A stretch of 64,000 bases of DNA from Podospora bellae-mahoneyi. Taxonomy: Eukaryota > Ascomycota > Sordariomycetes > Sordariales > Podosporaceae. Shown here piece by piece: positions 1 to 10,679 of this stretch. A program made the position numbers and the translations under genes. Below the pieces are notes generated by a model that was given only the letters and a program-made list of their open reading frames with translations, had not been told where the DNA came from and did no database searches. The stretch is from contig NC_085883.1 of assembly GCF_035222275.1 (NCBI RefSeq), forward strand, positions 3,596,001 through 3,660,000, given 5' to 3'. Positions within the stretch are counted from its first letter, which is position 1. Each line of letters opens with the position of its first letter.

Positions 1-988
1 CCAACGCCCCCGTCTCCTTCCCCGCGTGACCAAACTCCTCCAGCGCTGAATACCCCTCCACCAAAACATCCTTCAAACTCTCCGGAAACCCCTTCAATCC
101 CGTCTCCCTAAACTCCTCCACCGTGACCTGCTCATACCTCACCCTCCGCCCCGTGTGCCGCGAGAAAACCTCGGCGATCCCATCCAAAGCGTACACCCCC
201 TCCGCAGCCAGCACCGTCTCCCCGGTCCCATCCACCCCACGTTCCAAAATCGCCGCCACAAACTTCCCCGTGTCCCTCCCCGCGTCAACAAGCGGTATCC
301 CCGTCCCCCCAGCAACATGCAGCCTCATAACCCAACTGTCCGTGTCCTCATCATACCTCGGCGCCAAGAACCCCTGCGTCAGCCAGTTGCTCATGAAGAA
401 CCCAAGCGACAGAAACGCTGATTTGATCTGCGGGTGCAGCGAGCGAATGTAGGCTTCTGCGCGGGCCTTGTCGTCAAAGGGTGTGACGTGGGTGTATTTA
501 CCCGACGAGAGCTCGGTGATGTTGGGGAGGGTGCTGAAGAGGACGGTGTCGACTTTTTGGGCGAGGGCGGCGGAGAGGATGTTTTGGACGGCGAGGAATT
601 CTTTGCTGGAGTTGGGGTCGTCTGAGGTCACGGGGGCGAAGGAGGGGGTGGTCATGATGAAGGCTGTGTGGACGTCTTTGAGGGCGGGGAGGAGGGTGGA
701 GGGGGTGTGGAAGTCGACTTGGGGGGTGACTTGAATGGTGTTGGTGGTGTTGTTGGTGGTGTTGTTGTCGGTATCGGTATCAGGGGAACTGCCGATGAGG
801 CGGTACCATTGCTCGAGTGGGATAGAAGAAGCTGAGGAAATGGGCAAGGAGCGGCTGGTGAGGGCGCGGAGGTGGAACTGTGAGATGTTTGGGAGGGAGG
901 CCGCGGGTTCAGAGACGAGTTGGTTGATGACGGAGCCGCCTTGTTGGCCTGTTGCGCCAAACACGGCGAGGATCTTCTTTTCTGTCAT
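1..988 (-). CDS. NmrA-like NAD(P)-binding protein, 3' end cut by window edge
   Basis: Reading the minus strand from the ATG at 988 gives an uninterrupted frame to base 2, at least 329 residues with no intron. Residues 7-19 form a beta strand plus a Gly-rich turn (VFGATGQQGG), the NAD(P)-binding Rossmann signature of the NmrA/HSCARG group of atypical short-chain dehydrogenases. Such proteins usually sense NAD(P) redox state or act as reductases; no catalytic Tyr-x3-Lys is evident, so a regulatory or isoflavone-reductase-like role is equally possible. A Thr/Asn/Asp-rich insertion lies near residues 73-90. NmrA-like proteins are about 300-340 residues, so only a short C-terminal piece should be missing. 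Its start lies 385 bases beyond the 3' end of the fusion gene on the same strand. The substrate cannot be told from the sequence. Confidence 0.9.
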   Translation of the reverse strand, partial: MTEKKILAVFGATGQQGGSVINQLVSEPAASLPNISQFHLRALTSRSLPISSASSIPLEQWYRLIGSSPDTDTDNNTTNNTTNTIQVTPQVDFHTPSTLLPALKDVHTAFIMTTPSFAPVTSDDPNSSKEFLAVQNILSAALAQKVDTVLFSTLPNITELSSGKYTHVTPFDDKARAEAYIRSLHPQIKSAFLSLGFFMSNWLTQGFLAPRYDEDTDSWVMRLHVAGGTGIPLVDAGRDTGKFVAAILERGVDGTGETVLAAEGVYALDGIAEVFSRHTGRRVRYEQVTVEEFRETGLKGFPESLKDVLVEGYSALEEFGHAGKETGAL

Positions 989-1372
989 GATGAAGTCCGG
1001 ATGTCAAAAGTCTGGGAGTTCTGGGTCTGTAGAGAAAAATAGAATAGGATAACTGGTATTGACGGCCCTTTTATATGTAGATGGCAATGCCGCTCAACTT
1101 GTCCGCGGTGCACCGTGGGGGAACTTTTGTTGAGTTGGTGTCCTCGGACTTTTGGGATGACAAACCCGCGGCGATCCTTCACATTTGACTCTCCATGGCT
1201 CTTGAGCACAGAAATTGTACAGGTTATGAACAACATGCCAGAAGCAGACAAAACAGTTGTGAATATCAAGGAAAAAGTAGCTATCATTTAGAGGTAAGGT
1301 ATGTAAATATGCCATATTGCTAGGCAAACAAGTGTATAAAAAGTATCCATATGTCTATGAAAAGAAAAGAAA
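989..1372. other. Intergenic: promoter of NmrA-like gene and 3' end of fusion gene
   Basis: 384 bases between two minus-strand genes. It must hold the NmrA-like promoter and the 3' UTR of the upstream gene. It is AT-richer than its neighbours near 1240-1370. No coding signal was seen on either strand. Confidence 0.6.
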
Positions 1373-4300
1373 CTAAAATGTGGGCGCGACTCGGAGGGGC
1401 ATCCTATCTCCTCCCTGACTTCCTAACCTGAATGACCGAAGCGAGGTCGTGGAGAGTTTGGGTGCGTGCGCTGGTGGCCGCGACTGCGAAACCGACCGCA
1501 CGCTCATGCTGCGGCCGACGCGGGTTCCTGTGCTTCCTACCGAGCCCGCCGGCGAGGGCGGGACGGACCGACCACGAGACCGAACATTTAGTTTGCCCAT
1601 CATGGCCGTTATGGCCGTTGCGCCGTCGAGCGGTGGAGTAGGGGGTGATCTTATGGGATGAGGCGCCATGATGCCAAAGGCACCGTGCACCATGTGGCCG
1701 GCGGCAGAACCAGACACTTGTGATGTTCTAGAGTTCAGTGGTCTGCCGTTGTAGGACGCCATCATGCGCTCCAGCGACGTGGCGCGAGACGTGTTCCTCA
1801 TGGGAGGTGACCGTGTGGAAATCATGGATGGCGGGGTGGGTGGTCGATGCTGTTGCTCCATGGCGGCTTGGATCTGCTCAAAGGTCAATGAGGATGGCAT
1901 CTTGCTCAGCCGGCGGATGGACCTCATGTTGGCATCGATGAAGCTGGACATGGCTTTGACTGCCGTGTTGTTTTCGTGCGTCGCCATGGCGCTCGTTTCT
2001 GGAGCCGTGCTCGCCCTGGCGAGGTGCATTGCATTCAGTGTTTGTGGCGTTGGGCTGGCCTTCGGAGCGCCGCGGATGCTCGCCTGGATTCTATTCATGA
2101 CATTGTCAAAGTCGACGCCCAGCTTCTGCTGCTGGGCTGACACGTATGCCGGTGCAGCACCAAGCACAGTCTCTTGGGTCAGGACAAAGAATGACCCATC
2201 CCGAATTCTCTGCCTCACCAGATTCCAGCGAGTTCTTGCCGGGTTACGCTCGAGCACGGGGTTGTACACGCTGTGCTTGGCGAGCTTTGCGTAAAACACC
2301 TCCAATCTCCTGGCCATGCGCTCCAGGGTCTGCATGAGAAAAGTCGCCAGCACCATCAAGCGCTGGTCGTCGTCTTCGGCCTCCATAGCCATGACGCTCT
2401 CAAAGGCGTCCATGCCGTGACATGCTTCCTCGCGAATATCTTCCAGCAACTCGATGTCAAGCTCAACGCTCTTGGCGGCGTAGTTGAAGATGCCACGCTC
2501 AGCAAACCTGATGTTGCCACTGCTCTGGCCGACAAACTGACCGACCAGAGCGACTTCCTGAGATGTTGCAATGGCGTCCGGAGATGTCTTTGCGCGCGCA
2601 ATGATTCCCAGCACGTCGGGCAGCCGCACGTCGGATCCAGCACCAGCGCTATCAGCAAGGGTGAATGACAGCTTGAGCACGAGTTCCTGAAGCTTGGGGC
2701 CAAACAGCGCAGAGAAACCTCCCTGCAGCAGACGAGACTGGTAGTCGTAAAACACCCTAACCATTCCCACGGCCTTGGGACGCGTCCAAACGTCCTCAGA
2801 CTCCCGGAGATACCCATCCCTAGCGCTATCCACATCACCAGCGCCGATAATGTCATACATCTCAAACTGGTGAGCAACCAGGGTCTCAACAGTTGTGCGC
2901 AGGTAAGCGGCCCAAAGATCATACAAATCTCCAAGCTCCAGGACCCCGTGGAAGTCTGGCTTTGGTGTGAGCTGGCCAACAAAGTACTTCGTTAACAGGC
3001 TGTTGACCTCGGGGTTGTTGGTGTGAGCAAGGTTGTCAAACGTCTTGGAGCAGTCAACTCCGGCGTTGGACTTGATGATCAAGGTGCCGCCAGGATGCAT
3101 GGGGCAAAAGTCTGTCACGTCGTAGACACTGCCGTGCACCCCAATCCACATGCGGCTGTCGGGTCGATGGCCGGTGTGACGGGCCAGCTGCGAGAGAGGA
3201 ATGGTGGGGAGGTTGCACGGCAAGGGCTTGGGGGTCATGAAGACATCCAACATGAAGCGCCGCTCGGCAAAAGCCTTGTTGATGATGGTGTCGGCAGCCT
3301 CCATGGTCGAGGTGCAGTAGTTGTAAAGAGCCTGGCGTATCCCCTTCATTACCGTGTCAAAAACAGCCACCGAGCCGCAGACGTAAAGATAGCCACCAAG
3401 GCCGCCCTGCTTTTTCGACATGACCAACTCCGAGATGGTGGCACCCTGCTCCACTATGAGGGCATCAATATACCGTGGTGGCATCTCCTTCTCAACCAAC
3501 TCGCGCGAGTGTCGGTCGTAAACCAGGCCACGGCTATCCCGGGAGAATGCAAGATGGACTTCCATCAGGCCGGCCTCGACGTAGTCACGCAGCTCCTCTT
3601 CATACGCAAATTTCTCTCGAGACTGAACTCCCAGATACAAGAGGTCTCGACCAGCCGCGTTGCTGTGGGAGGCCAGGCGGGCCTGCCAAAAGCTTCGCAT
3701 CGGCGCGATGCCGGAGCCACCAGCAAAGAGGCAAACCGGCGCCGCCCGGTCGATTGGCAACTGGAAGTTGAGGGGTCGGCTGACCCCAATGAGCACATCC
3801 TCCTCATCCTCGATGAGCTCATCACTGGAACCCACAAACGGATTAAGAAAGCCACTGCTAACACCTGCGCATGCAATCTTCTCTTCTCCCGCGAATGTCG
3901 AGCATAGGTTGTACTCAGCCCGGGAGATGGTCAACTCAACCACCGAAGGGAGAAGCTCCTGAGAGTAATTGGAGATGGAATATGTCCTGGGGACTTCCAC
4001 TGCGATGAGATCACAGAGCCACGACAAGTCCCCGGTGAGGTCAAAAGCGCGATCCCAGATGTGCGGGTTGGTCTCACTCACAGCGGCCTGAAGCAGGTCG
4101 CCGAGAGAGCCCTTGACCGGCCACTCAGTTGTCGCCAGAACCTGAAGCACTGTGTTGGATGAGGCACGCAGCATGTCATGGACCTTGAGGGCGAGCTCCT
4201 TAGTGATGGGCGCTAGATGGCCACGCCTCAGGATATCCTTGACCGTGAGGTGTGATGTGGAGGTATGTGAAACGGCGCCCAGGTGCTGCGCGAACCGCTG

Positions 4301-6374
4301 CCACTGGGTGTTGGGCGTGATCCGGTATTCGAGGTAGTCCCCCAGCCCCAGGGCTGCAGCAACTTTGGCACACTCGGCCCAGCTATTCAGCGGCATGACA
4401 GCCAGGCGATCACCTGGTTGGAAGGTGATTCCAGTGTTGTGTAGATCCATGGTAACCATGGCGATGGACCGGTTGGGGTCGTTGTCAACAAAGGACCGGC
4501 TCAAGATCCGGGACTTGTACCGGCACTCCTCAAAAGTCCCGCGCATCTCATGGGGTTCGATGGTGATCTTGCCACGGAATGGCTCGAGGCGCTCTTTCAT
4601 GGCCGCTGAGAATTGCTTGTGCGTCTCCTCCCACGGCTTGTCGTTGGAATCAGGGGCGCCCGACAAACCATTTGTCTCTGTCCTCCCTGTCTTGCTTGCA
4701 ATCTCGAGAATGCCAAAGACTTTGTACCGGCTGTGATGGACACGTTAGGTACTCCTTTATCTACTGTCGACCTTGTCTTCCAGAAAGTGCAAAGTAACTC
4801 ACTGTGTGCCCATGAACCCCCTTTCACCCACATACGCCTCGATGATACCATCAAGGACACCCATGAGTCTTGGATCGCCCGACTGTTTAACAAATTCGGG
4901 GATGCGGTAGTGGTATTCGATGGCGGCAATAAAGGCCCGAAGATTGGAGGGAAGCCATGCACGAAGATGCAGACCCTCCTTGCCGAGAAAAGAGTCGTAA
5001 CTGGTGCGGCCCAAGAACGCATCCATGACGAGAAAAGGGGGGAACTGAAGACCGGATGAAGCAGGGCAACGTTTGCTCAGAGGCGCTGAGAACTTGCCCC
5101 AGCGAACCCATTGGTGGCCTGGAACGTAGTTTTCACCCGAGTTGGGATTCGTGTTGATGGTGTGAAAGGCATTGGGCATGCGTTCGAGGATTTCCTTGAG
5201 TCGTATCAGCTCTCGAAGGAGGCCCTCGACATTGCGGTTCATGACATGCTCCTGGCAGGCTGCTATGGCATCGGGACCATGTTGGAATGATGCCGACGTA
5301 TCGGCACAGCCCTTCTGGAAGGCAATCTCTGTCCTCTCGCCAAAGACAGGCCATCGCATGTCCATGTTGTCGAATCTTCCCACGTATGGGTATGTGGCGG
5401 TCTTGTCACGCAACTTCATGTTGAACTGTGGACGGATGTGCTGTTAGCAAGACTCAAAGATCAAAACAGAAAGAAGAGAAAGATAACACCCGGCCCACTT
5501 ACGGATGATTGGTCAAAGAAGGTGAGATGGGGGATGGATCGACCGAGGCGCCTTGAAACCTGCCAGTATGGTAGCGCAATGCTTCGCGGAATTCCAACCA
5601 GCTCTTCTCCCAGATCGTCTCCCATTTCGCACTTGGGCCGCCATTTCGTAGGATTGACCGTTACTCCCTCGTTGCCGTCGTTGTTATCCTCGTATCGATA
5701 GATGGAACACAGCATACCGAGAGCTACCACCGCTGCCCACAATGCCCTGTCTGGAATGACTTCTGGTGTTCCCTCAACGATGGGGAGGGCGGCAACGGAT
5801 TCCCGGACACGACCCCTGGCCACACATCCCGGCATTCGTTCACACAAATCTGACCATATCCGTCCCGGTGAGTTGGCGAGAGCACCAGGAGACTCGTCAT
5901 AATCTGGTGGACAAAACCCGTGCTCGACGCTGAGGTACCCATCTTTCCAGCCAGTCCTTGGTCCAATCTCCTCAGCTCTGATCATTACTTGACGCGCAGG
6001 GGCCCCTAGTGCAACAGCCAAAAGATCCTGTTCGGCCACATTGAGTGTATCGATGTTCTTTATTCCGCTGATCTCCTTGACTGTTGGAATATTGGCGTAC
6101 AGCACCTCGTTGATCGACTTGCGTTCCCTCATTCGCAGCCACTCTTCGGCATCCACTCCTCGGGGGATCTGTCTTGTGTCAGTCGACGTTATCCGACGAT
6201 TATTTCCAGACTTCGGCTCACATCAAATGCTGCGTGAATGTCTCCCGGTTGGGTATAGCCAGAAAAGGAGCAGCCTCGAGGTCCCATGCGGCTGCTGGAC
6301 CGGCTGCCAGCAACTGAACCAGCAGGACACTGGCCGCCGGCCACGCCAGACACCGGACATGATTGCATAGACAT
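1373..6374 (-). CDS. IDO-like heme domain / FAD-NADPH reductase / cytochrome b5 fusion protein
   Basis: Four exons (6374-6222, 6168-5503, 5425-4803, 4730-1373; introns 53, 77 and 72 bases, all GT-AG) give about 1599 residues. Residues about 60-500 are like the indoleamine 2,3-dioxygenase/PrnB superfamily. The proximal heme His is in THRYKVFGILEIASKTGR near residue 481, and its codon is split by the last intron. Residues about 575-940 are a ferredoxin-NADP/P450-reductase-type module: a PGDRL segment near 586, the FAD motif RTYS near 729, the NADPH motif GGSGIAP near 818 and YVCGS near 930. No FMN flavodoxin domain is visible. A cytochrome b5 domain follows (HPGG near 1026, second heme His in LAHTNN near 1050). 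The last 500 residues are helical, then Ser/Pro-rich and apparently disordered. I infer electron flow NADPH-FAD-b5 heme-IDO-like heme. The start is uncertain: in-frame Met codons lie at 6428, 6374, 6368 and 6287. The substrate is unknown, and PrnB-like chemistry is an alternative to tryptophan cleavage. Confidence 0.85.
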
Positions 6375-7436
6375 TATGTGGTATGTAAACACAGGCTGGA
6401 ACAAAACACGCCAAATAGCAAAAGCCACTGTTGAACAAGGTAGATATCAGACAAGAAGGGGTATCAAAAAAGGGGCCTCCAGGGCGATGAGAAGTAAACA
6501 CAGCCAAACAGGCAAGCTGCAAAGCACAGCGGCTGGATCAATAACAGCAAGGAACGTGTCGGTAGAGTGACAGCATCACGGTGGGTGGATCAAAGAAAAA
6601 GTTTGGGAGGTCCGGCCAGAGGTTATACTGAGCGCCAAGCCCCGATGTTCCCCCTCAGAGTGACACCAAAGGAAACGGCGGGCGGGCAAATCCAGGATCA
6701 GCTGCGTCCAGGCGGCGGCAGACGAGGGGGGGGGGGACTTGGATGAGCCCATCTCGAAACGGATCGACGCGTCTTGGCTGTCGTCCCATGTGCTGGAGAT
6801 TGTATGTACGGGGTCGGGGGGGCCAAAATTAGACCTCTCTTTTTCCATCTGCCAGGCAAGATGGCGTGAACTTGGCGTGAAGTTGTCGTGGTGTTTCAGG
6901 TCCCAGCCCTGGTCGCTGGTTGTTTAAGCTTGTCTGTGTGCGACGGGGGATTATTAGGTAATATCCGCTCCTCCATCCAATCAACATCGGACCGTTCCTG
7001 GGAGTGGGCGCAAGACAGGGGCTGGCTGCGACGCTGGCCTGGTGCCAAGCTCTTGGACCTGCAGCCGAATGCCTCCAGATGCCGCCGATAATTCCAGGGA
7101 GAGTCCCAGATGTGAAAACGCATCTCAAACCATCAGGAGGACGCCCACATCCCGAACTTGCAAGCTTTGGTCTTTGTGGAAAGGGGCCGCTTACATATCT
7201 GATTCTTACACAGTAACTGTCAAAAGACTTTCAGATTTCTGTGCCTCGCCAAGTCTCTGAAACGCCGTGTTTACCTTCACCTAACCATGACCGCAATGCT
7301 GCTGCGACACGATTCAGGCGCTATAAGAACAGCGTAGCAAGTCCATGCAGAGGCTGGCAAGAGACATAAAGTTTGACTATTGCGTTCGTGTTTCCTTTCG
7401 TCGTATCTGATTCCACATACCTACCCTAGGCGCCTA
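6375..7436. promoter_or_regulatory. Upstream region of the fusion gene
   Basis: About 1.06 kb between the fusion gene start and the 3' end of a decayed minus-strand gene. It should hold the fusion promoter and 5' UTR. A run of 11 G lies at 6726-6736. ORFs here are short and lack a coding look. No motif can be named with confidence. Confidence 0.5.
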
Positions 7437-9016
7437 CTACCAGGGTGGCTCCCAAGCCAAGTGTCCCGGATCCATGTTTTCTTCAAGAAGATAATCAAAT
7501 GACTTCAAGGGAGAAGCCGTGTCGAAGTCTAGGTCCCTCCCCAACCCCCATGCGTCTAATGGATCCACGGGGAGCAGCTGCATGTTCATGTCATGACGAC
7601 TGGGCGAAAGGACATCTTCGGCGATCTTGTTGGCGCTGATGATCTGGTTGATCTGGTCGTCGTCCCATGGCTGACCTGGGTCGAAATTGCATCTTGTGCG
7701 TGATGTTGGCTTATTGATGTCGGCCAGCAGCTGAGGAAACCTAACAACATGCCAGCAATTTTCCGCAGTTTCCATCCGCATCCAGAGAGTGCGCTTAGGA
7801 TCGTTGAACCGACGTTCCTTTGCAACTTGCCAAGCAGCGTCTCGCTGAACGGCTTCGCGAAACACGTCGGCTGACCGGTCCTGTGTTGGGCCGCCGCCGA
7901 GAACGAAGTTGAAGGCGTCAGAAATACCAGGATGTGAGGCTTCTGCCATTCATAACGCTACTTGCCTCGTGACATGGTTCGCTGGCAAGGCATCATGGTC
8001 CGTCGCGCCCAGTTGAGCAGGCCAACCGTGAACCCGCTGAAAGGATCTAGAAATTGCCCGCTAGCCTCGCCCCAAGCTCTTGCTTGGAAGAGATTATTCC
8101 AAAGACTAGCACGTCGCTCTATCATGAGTCCTGCATTTTCCAGGTAAAAAGGCAAACGACCGCGTATAGGGCACTCGGGATGGGAAACCGATACTCTGTC
8201 CTCGTCAAGATGAATCCGGCGTATATGCTTTCTTGTGGTGGTAGGGAGGGAATTCAGGAAACAAATTGCTGCGGCTGCTGCAGAAAATCTGAACCTGCCA
8301 GGGTGGTCCCGCCACATATCTCTGAGAGCTGCTGAAGCCTCTCGTTTGCGTATGGGTAGACGGGCACCGATCCTATCAAGCTCGTCGTCGGTTGGAATTC
8401 TCCACGGTTCCTTTATAATGTCAAGATAGGCAGCCAGGCCGCCTCTCACATCCCATCGTCTCGTGTCATATTCGAGTTTTCATGTTCGGTCGGCGTGCCA
8501 ACATCGGCGCGACAGGCAGGTTCAGTGACAGCTTTGGCTATTAGCCGGGCTCTGAGGTCGCGCTGAAAAGATGGAACCTGATCCACCCACCCTATCAAAG
8601 CTCGGAAGACTGCTGTTTTTGTAATGGCAGAAGATGGCATGGATAAAGGATTGTGAACCAACTACTTCTTGGACCACCTCTGCGGGCACAATCTGGGTCA
8701 CCTTGTACCAACCGACATGGCTTCTGAATCGCGAGACAAAATAAGCCCAACGTGCAGCTCTGGTGCGAAGTGGTCGTGAGTAGAGTGTTCAGAATGCGAT
8801 GGAGTGGAGGCTCAGCGCCAGCCCTCGCATCTTTTGGGCAATGGGCTTGCAGGTGTACATCAAATCGAGCTCGATCGGCTGATTGCTTGCCTTTCTCAAC
8901 TTGCCGGCTTCAAAGTCGTTAACATATCCATCTTCGTTGTCGTCGCAAAGATAGTCGCGGTCGATCTGATTGCGAAGCTCGCCTGGCAGCGAGAGGAGTT
9001 GTGCTGGAAATTGCAT
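7437..9016 (-). pseudogene. Decayed F-box-like/fungal hypothetical protein
   Basis: The minus strand carries successive fragments of what looks like one protein. It begins FPAQLLSLPGELRNQI (9016 downward), a typical F-box-like or leucine-rich N-terminus of large fungal families. A middle part (RALIGWVDQVPSFQRDLRARL) is followed by a long segment at 8449-7958 with FLNSLPTTTRKHIRRIHLDED and a C-terminal segment at 7949-7437. The parts lie in different frames. There is an in-frame stop at 8789-8791 and frame changes near 8650, 8449 and 7955. The only GT-AG pair at the last junction would be a 19-base intron, too short to be real. I read this as a pseudogene with about four breaks. The family is common in Sordariomycetes and has no assigned function; a live gene with poorly resolved introns is less likely. 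Confidence 0.55.
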
Positions 9017-10679
9017 GTTGCTGGCAAAGATTTGATCCGCGGAAAAGATTGGCGTGAGAAATGGAAAGGAAACTCATATCCTATTATGACCAAGGAGCCC
9101 TTTTTGTGTGCTCTTGGAGATGTTGTGCGGCAGGACCTCCGGAGAAGCTGGTGGGTTGCGGCATCGAGCTGTATTTCAGCCAGTGACTCAACACGCCGTG
9201 CAAGCGCTAATAGAACACCTGCTGGCGGTACTCCGTATGGAACAGTACGCGTAGAAACATACTGACTATTCGATGCCCAGATGTTGCCGTTTAATATGAT
9301 TTCCCGGTGCGAACTCTCAGTTTTTGACAGACGGCAGAATTTTGGAGAAACGTGCCACTGACGTCGGCATCACGTGTCTGTCACATGAGTGAGCTGGTAC
9401 CTTCAGAAGACTCCGGGAAGACTCATACGGACATCCGAAAGTGGACACACGCTGGTCAAACCTTTTGTTTATAAGCGCCTTTCTCGATTTGACATTGTTC
9501 ATATTGCGGTATAAAACCCCTCCCACCTGTCAAAGAAATTATATTAACCTTTTACCATTAATAGATCAATTCCAACATCTTGCTGTCCGGTCTCACAGAT
9601 GCCAGACTCATCGCGGTCTGTATAACTACCTTCTTGGATGAGTGTGGTTTGGTGTGTTGCATCCAAGTCTTGGTATTGGGTCGGTTCCGGTGGCACCTCG
9701 GCCATCGGTTCTCCATGTACCACCTATCTCACCTGGCCGGCTTCCCATCACGTATCACTTGACACCCCTCTGCAGTTGAACTGAAGTGCAGATGCGGTAA
9801 AATAAAGTACGGTCTGTGCTCTGATCGTACCTGACATCCACCAACACCCCAGATCACTGGTACCCTTGGCGATACCCAGCTGCAACAAGTTGTAGGCACA
9901 AACACCACCGTTACACATCCGATCAGTGTGAAGCTGCTTCATCTGGATGACACGATCATTCATCCACAACCTGATGTCTCTTGTAGAGATTGCTCATGGA
10001 GAACGTGCCGGAGCCTGGAATTCAAGCACATGCCAAGAGGCCCGGTAGTTTGGGGCGCTAATTGCGATGCTTTAGCTCCCCCATTCCCGCGATGAATTGC
10101 GATCCATGATTCCATGAGGTATCCCACAGCTGGCAAGACACGGAAGAATTCCCTCGACGGTGCAGTCTTGTCGTGAAGAAGCCAGGCATGTGCCCATCTC
10201 AGACAAAACATCACGCCCCCGATGAATGCGGAATGCAGTGAGACGCGATGAAAAAGAAAAGAGAGCGCTGTGAGATTGCATCATTGGACAACACAGGAGG
10301 AGGGCGGGGACATGGGCCTGGTTCTAATACTGATCCTCAGTTGTCGACACCTTTTTGGGCTAGCACCGGCATTGCTTGGCACCCGCCACACCGTGGCCAG
10401 CCCTCTTGGTCGCCTTGGTTCCCTTGGTTCCCTTGGTTCCCCTCCCGCGGGAAGAAGCCGCTCACTCGTAAAATGTCTGCTGCAGGGGGGGCAGAAGAAA
10501 AGTGAAGCTGTATAAACCACTGCTGATCCCCCTCCCCCTCCTCGGTCTGGCTTCTGGGTCTGCAAGAGACAGGACCGGTCTCATCACATCCTCATTGATG
10601 CGGGACAAAGCATCGTCATAGTCTCTCGTTTATTATTATTACATTTTTGTAATCTCTTAATTTTCAAGCCCTTATCACG
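9017..10679. other. Gene-poor stretch before the GH55 gene
   Basis: About 1.66 kb. The 3' part is the GH55 promoter: pyrimidine-rich blocks near 10430-10450 and 10525-10545, and a TATA-like TATAAACC at 10511. A minus-strand open stretch at 9748-9969 (73 codons, with CNGGVCAY) could be a fragment of something coding, but it lacks support from a signal peptide or partner exon. Nothing else was seen. Confidence 0.45.

Noticed and set aside
3023-3907. 294-codon plus-strand open frame
   Set aside because: Antisense to the reductase and b5 domains, whose motifs are clear on the minus strand.
4667-4802. Boundary between two separate genes (IDO-like and reductase-like)
   Set aside because: A GT-AG intron at 4802-4731 joins them in frame and creates the conserved heme His; no stop, promoter-like gap or proper ATG separates them (the reductase frame would have to start at a TTG).
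7937-7956. 19-base GT-AG intron that might join two parts of the F-box-like locus
   Set aside because: Too short for a spliceosomal intron in this genome, where introns are about 45-157 bases.
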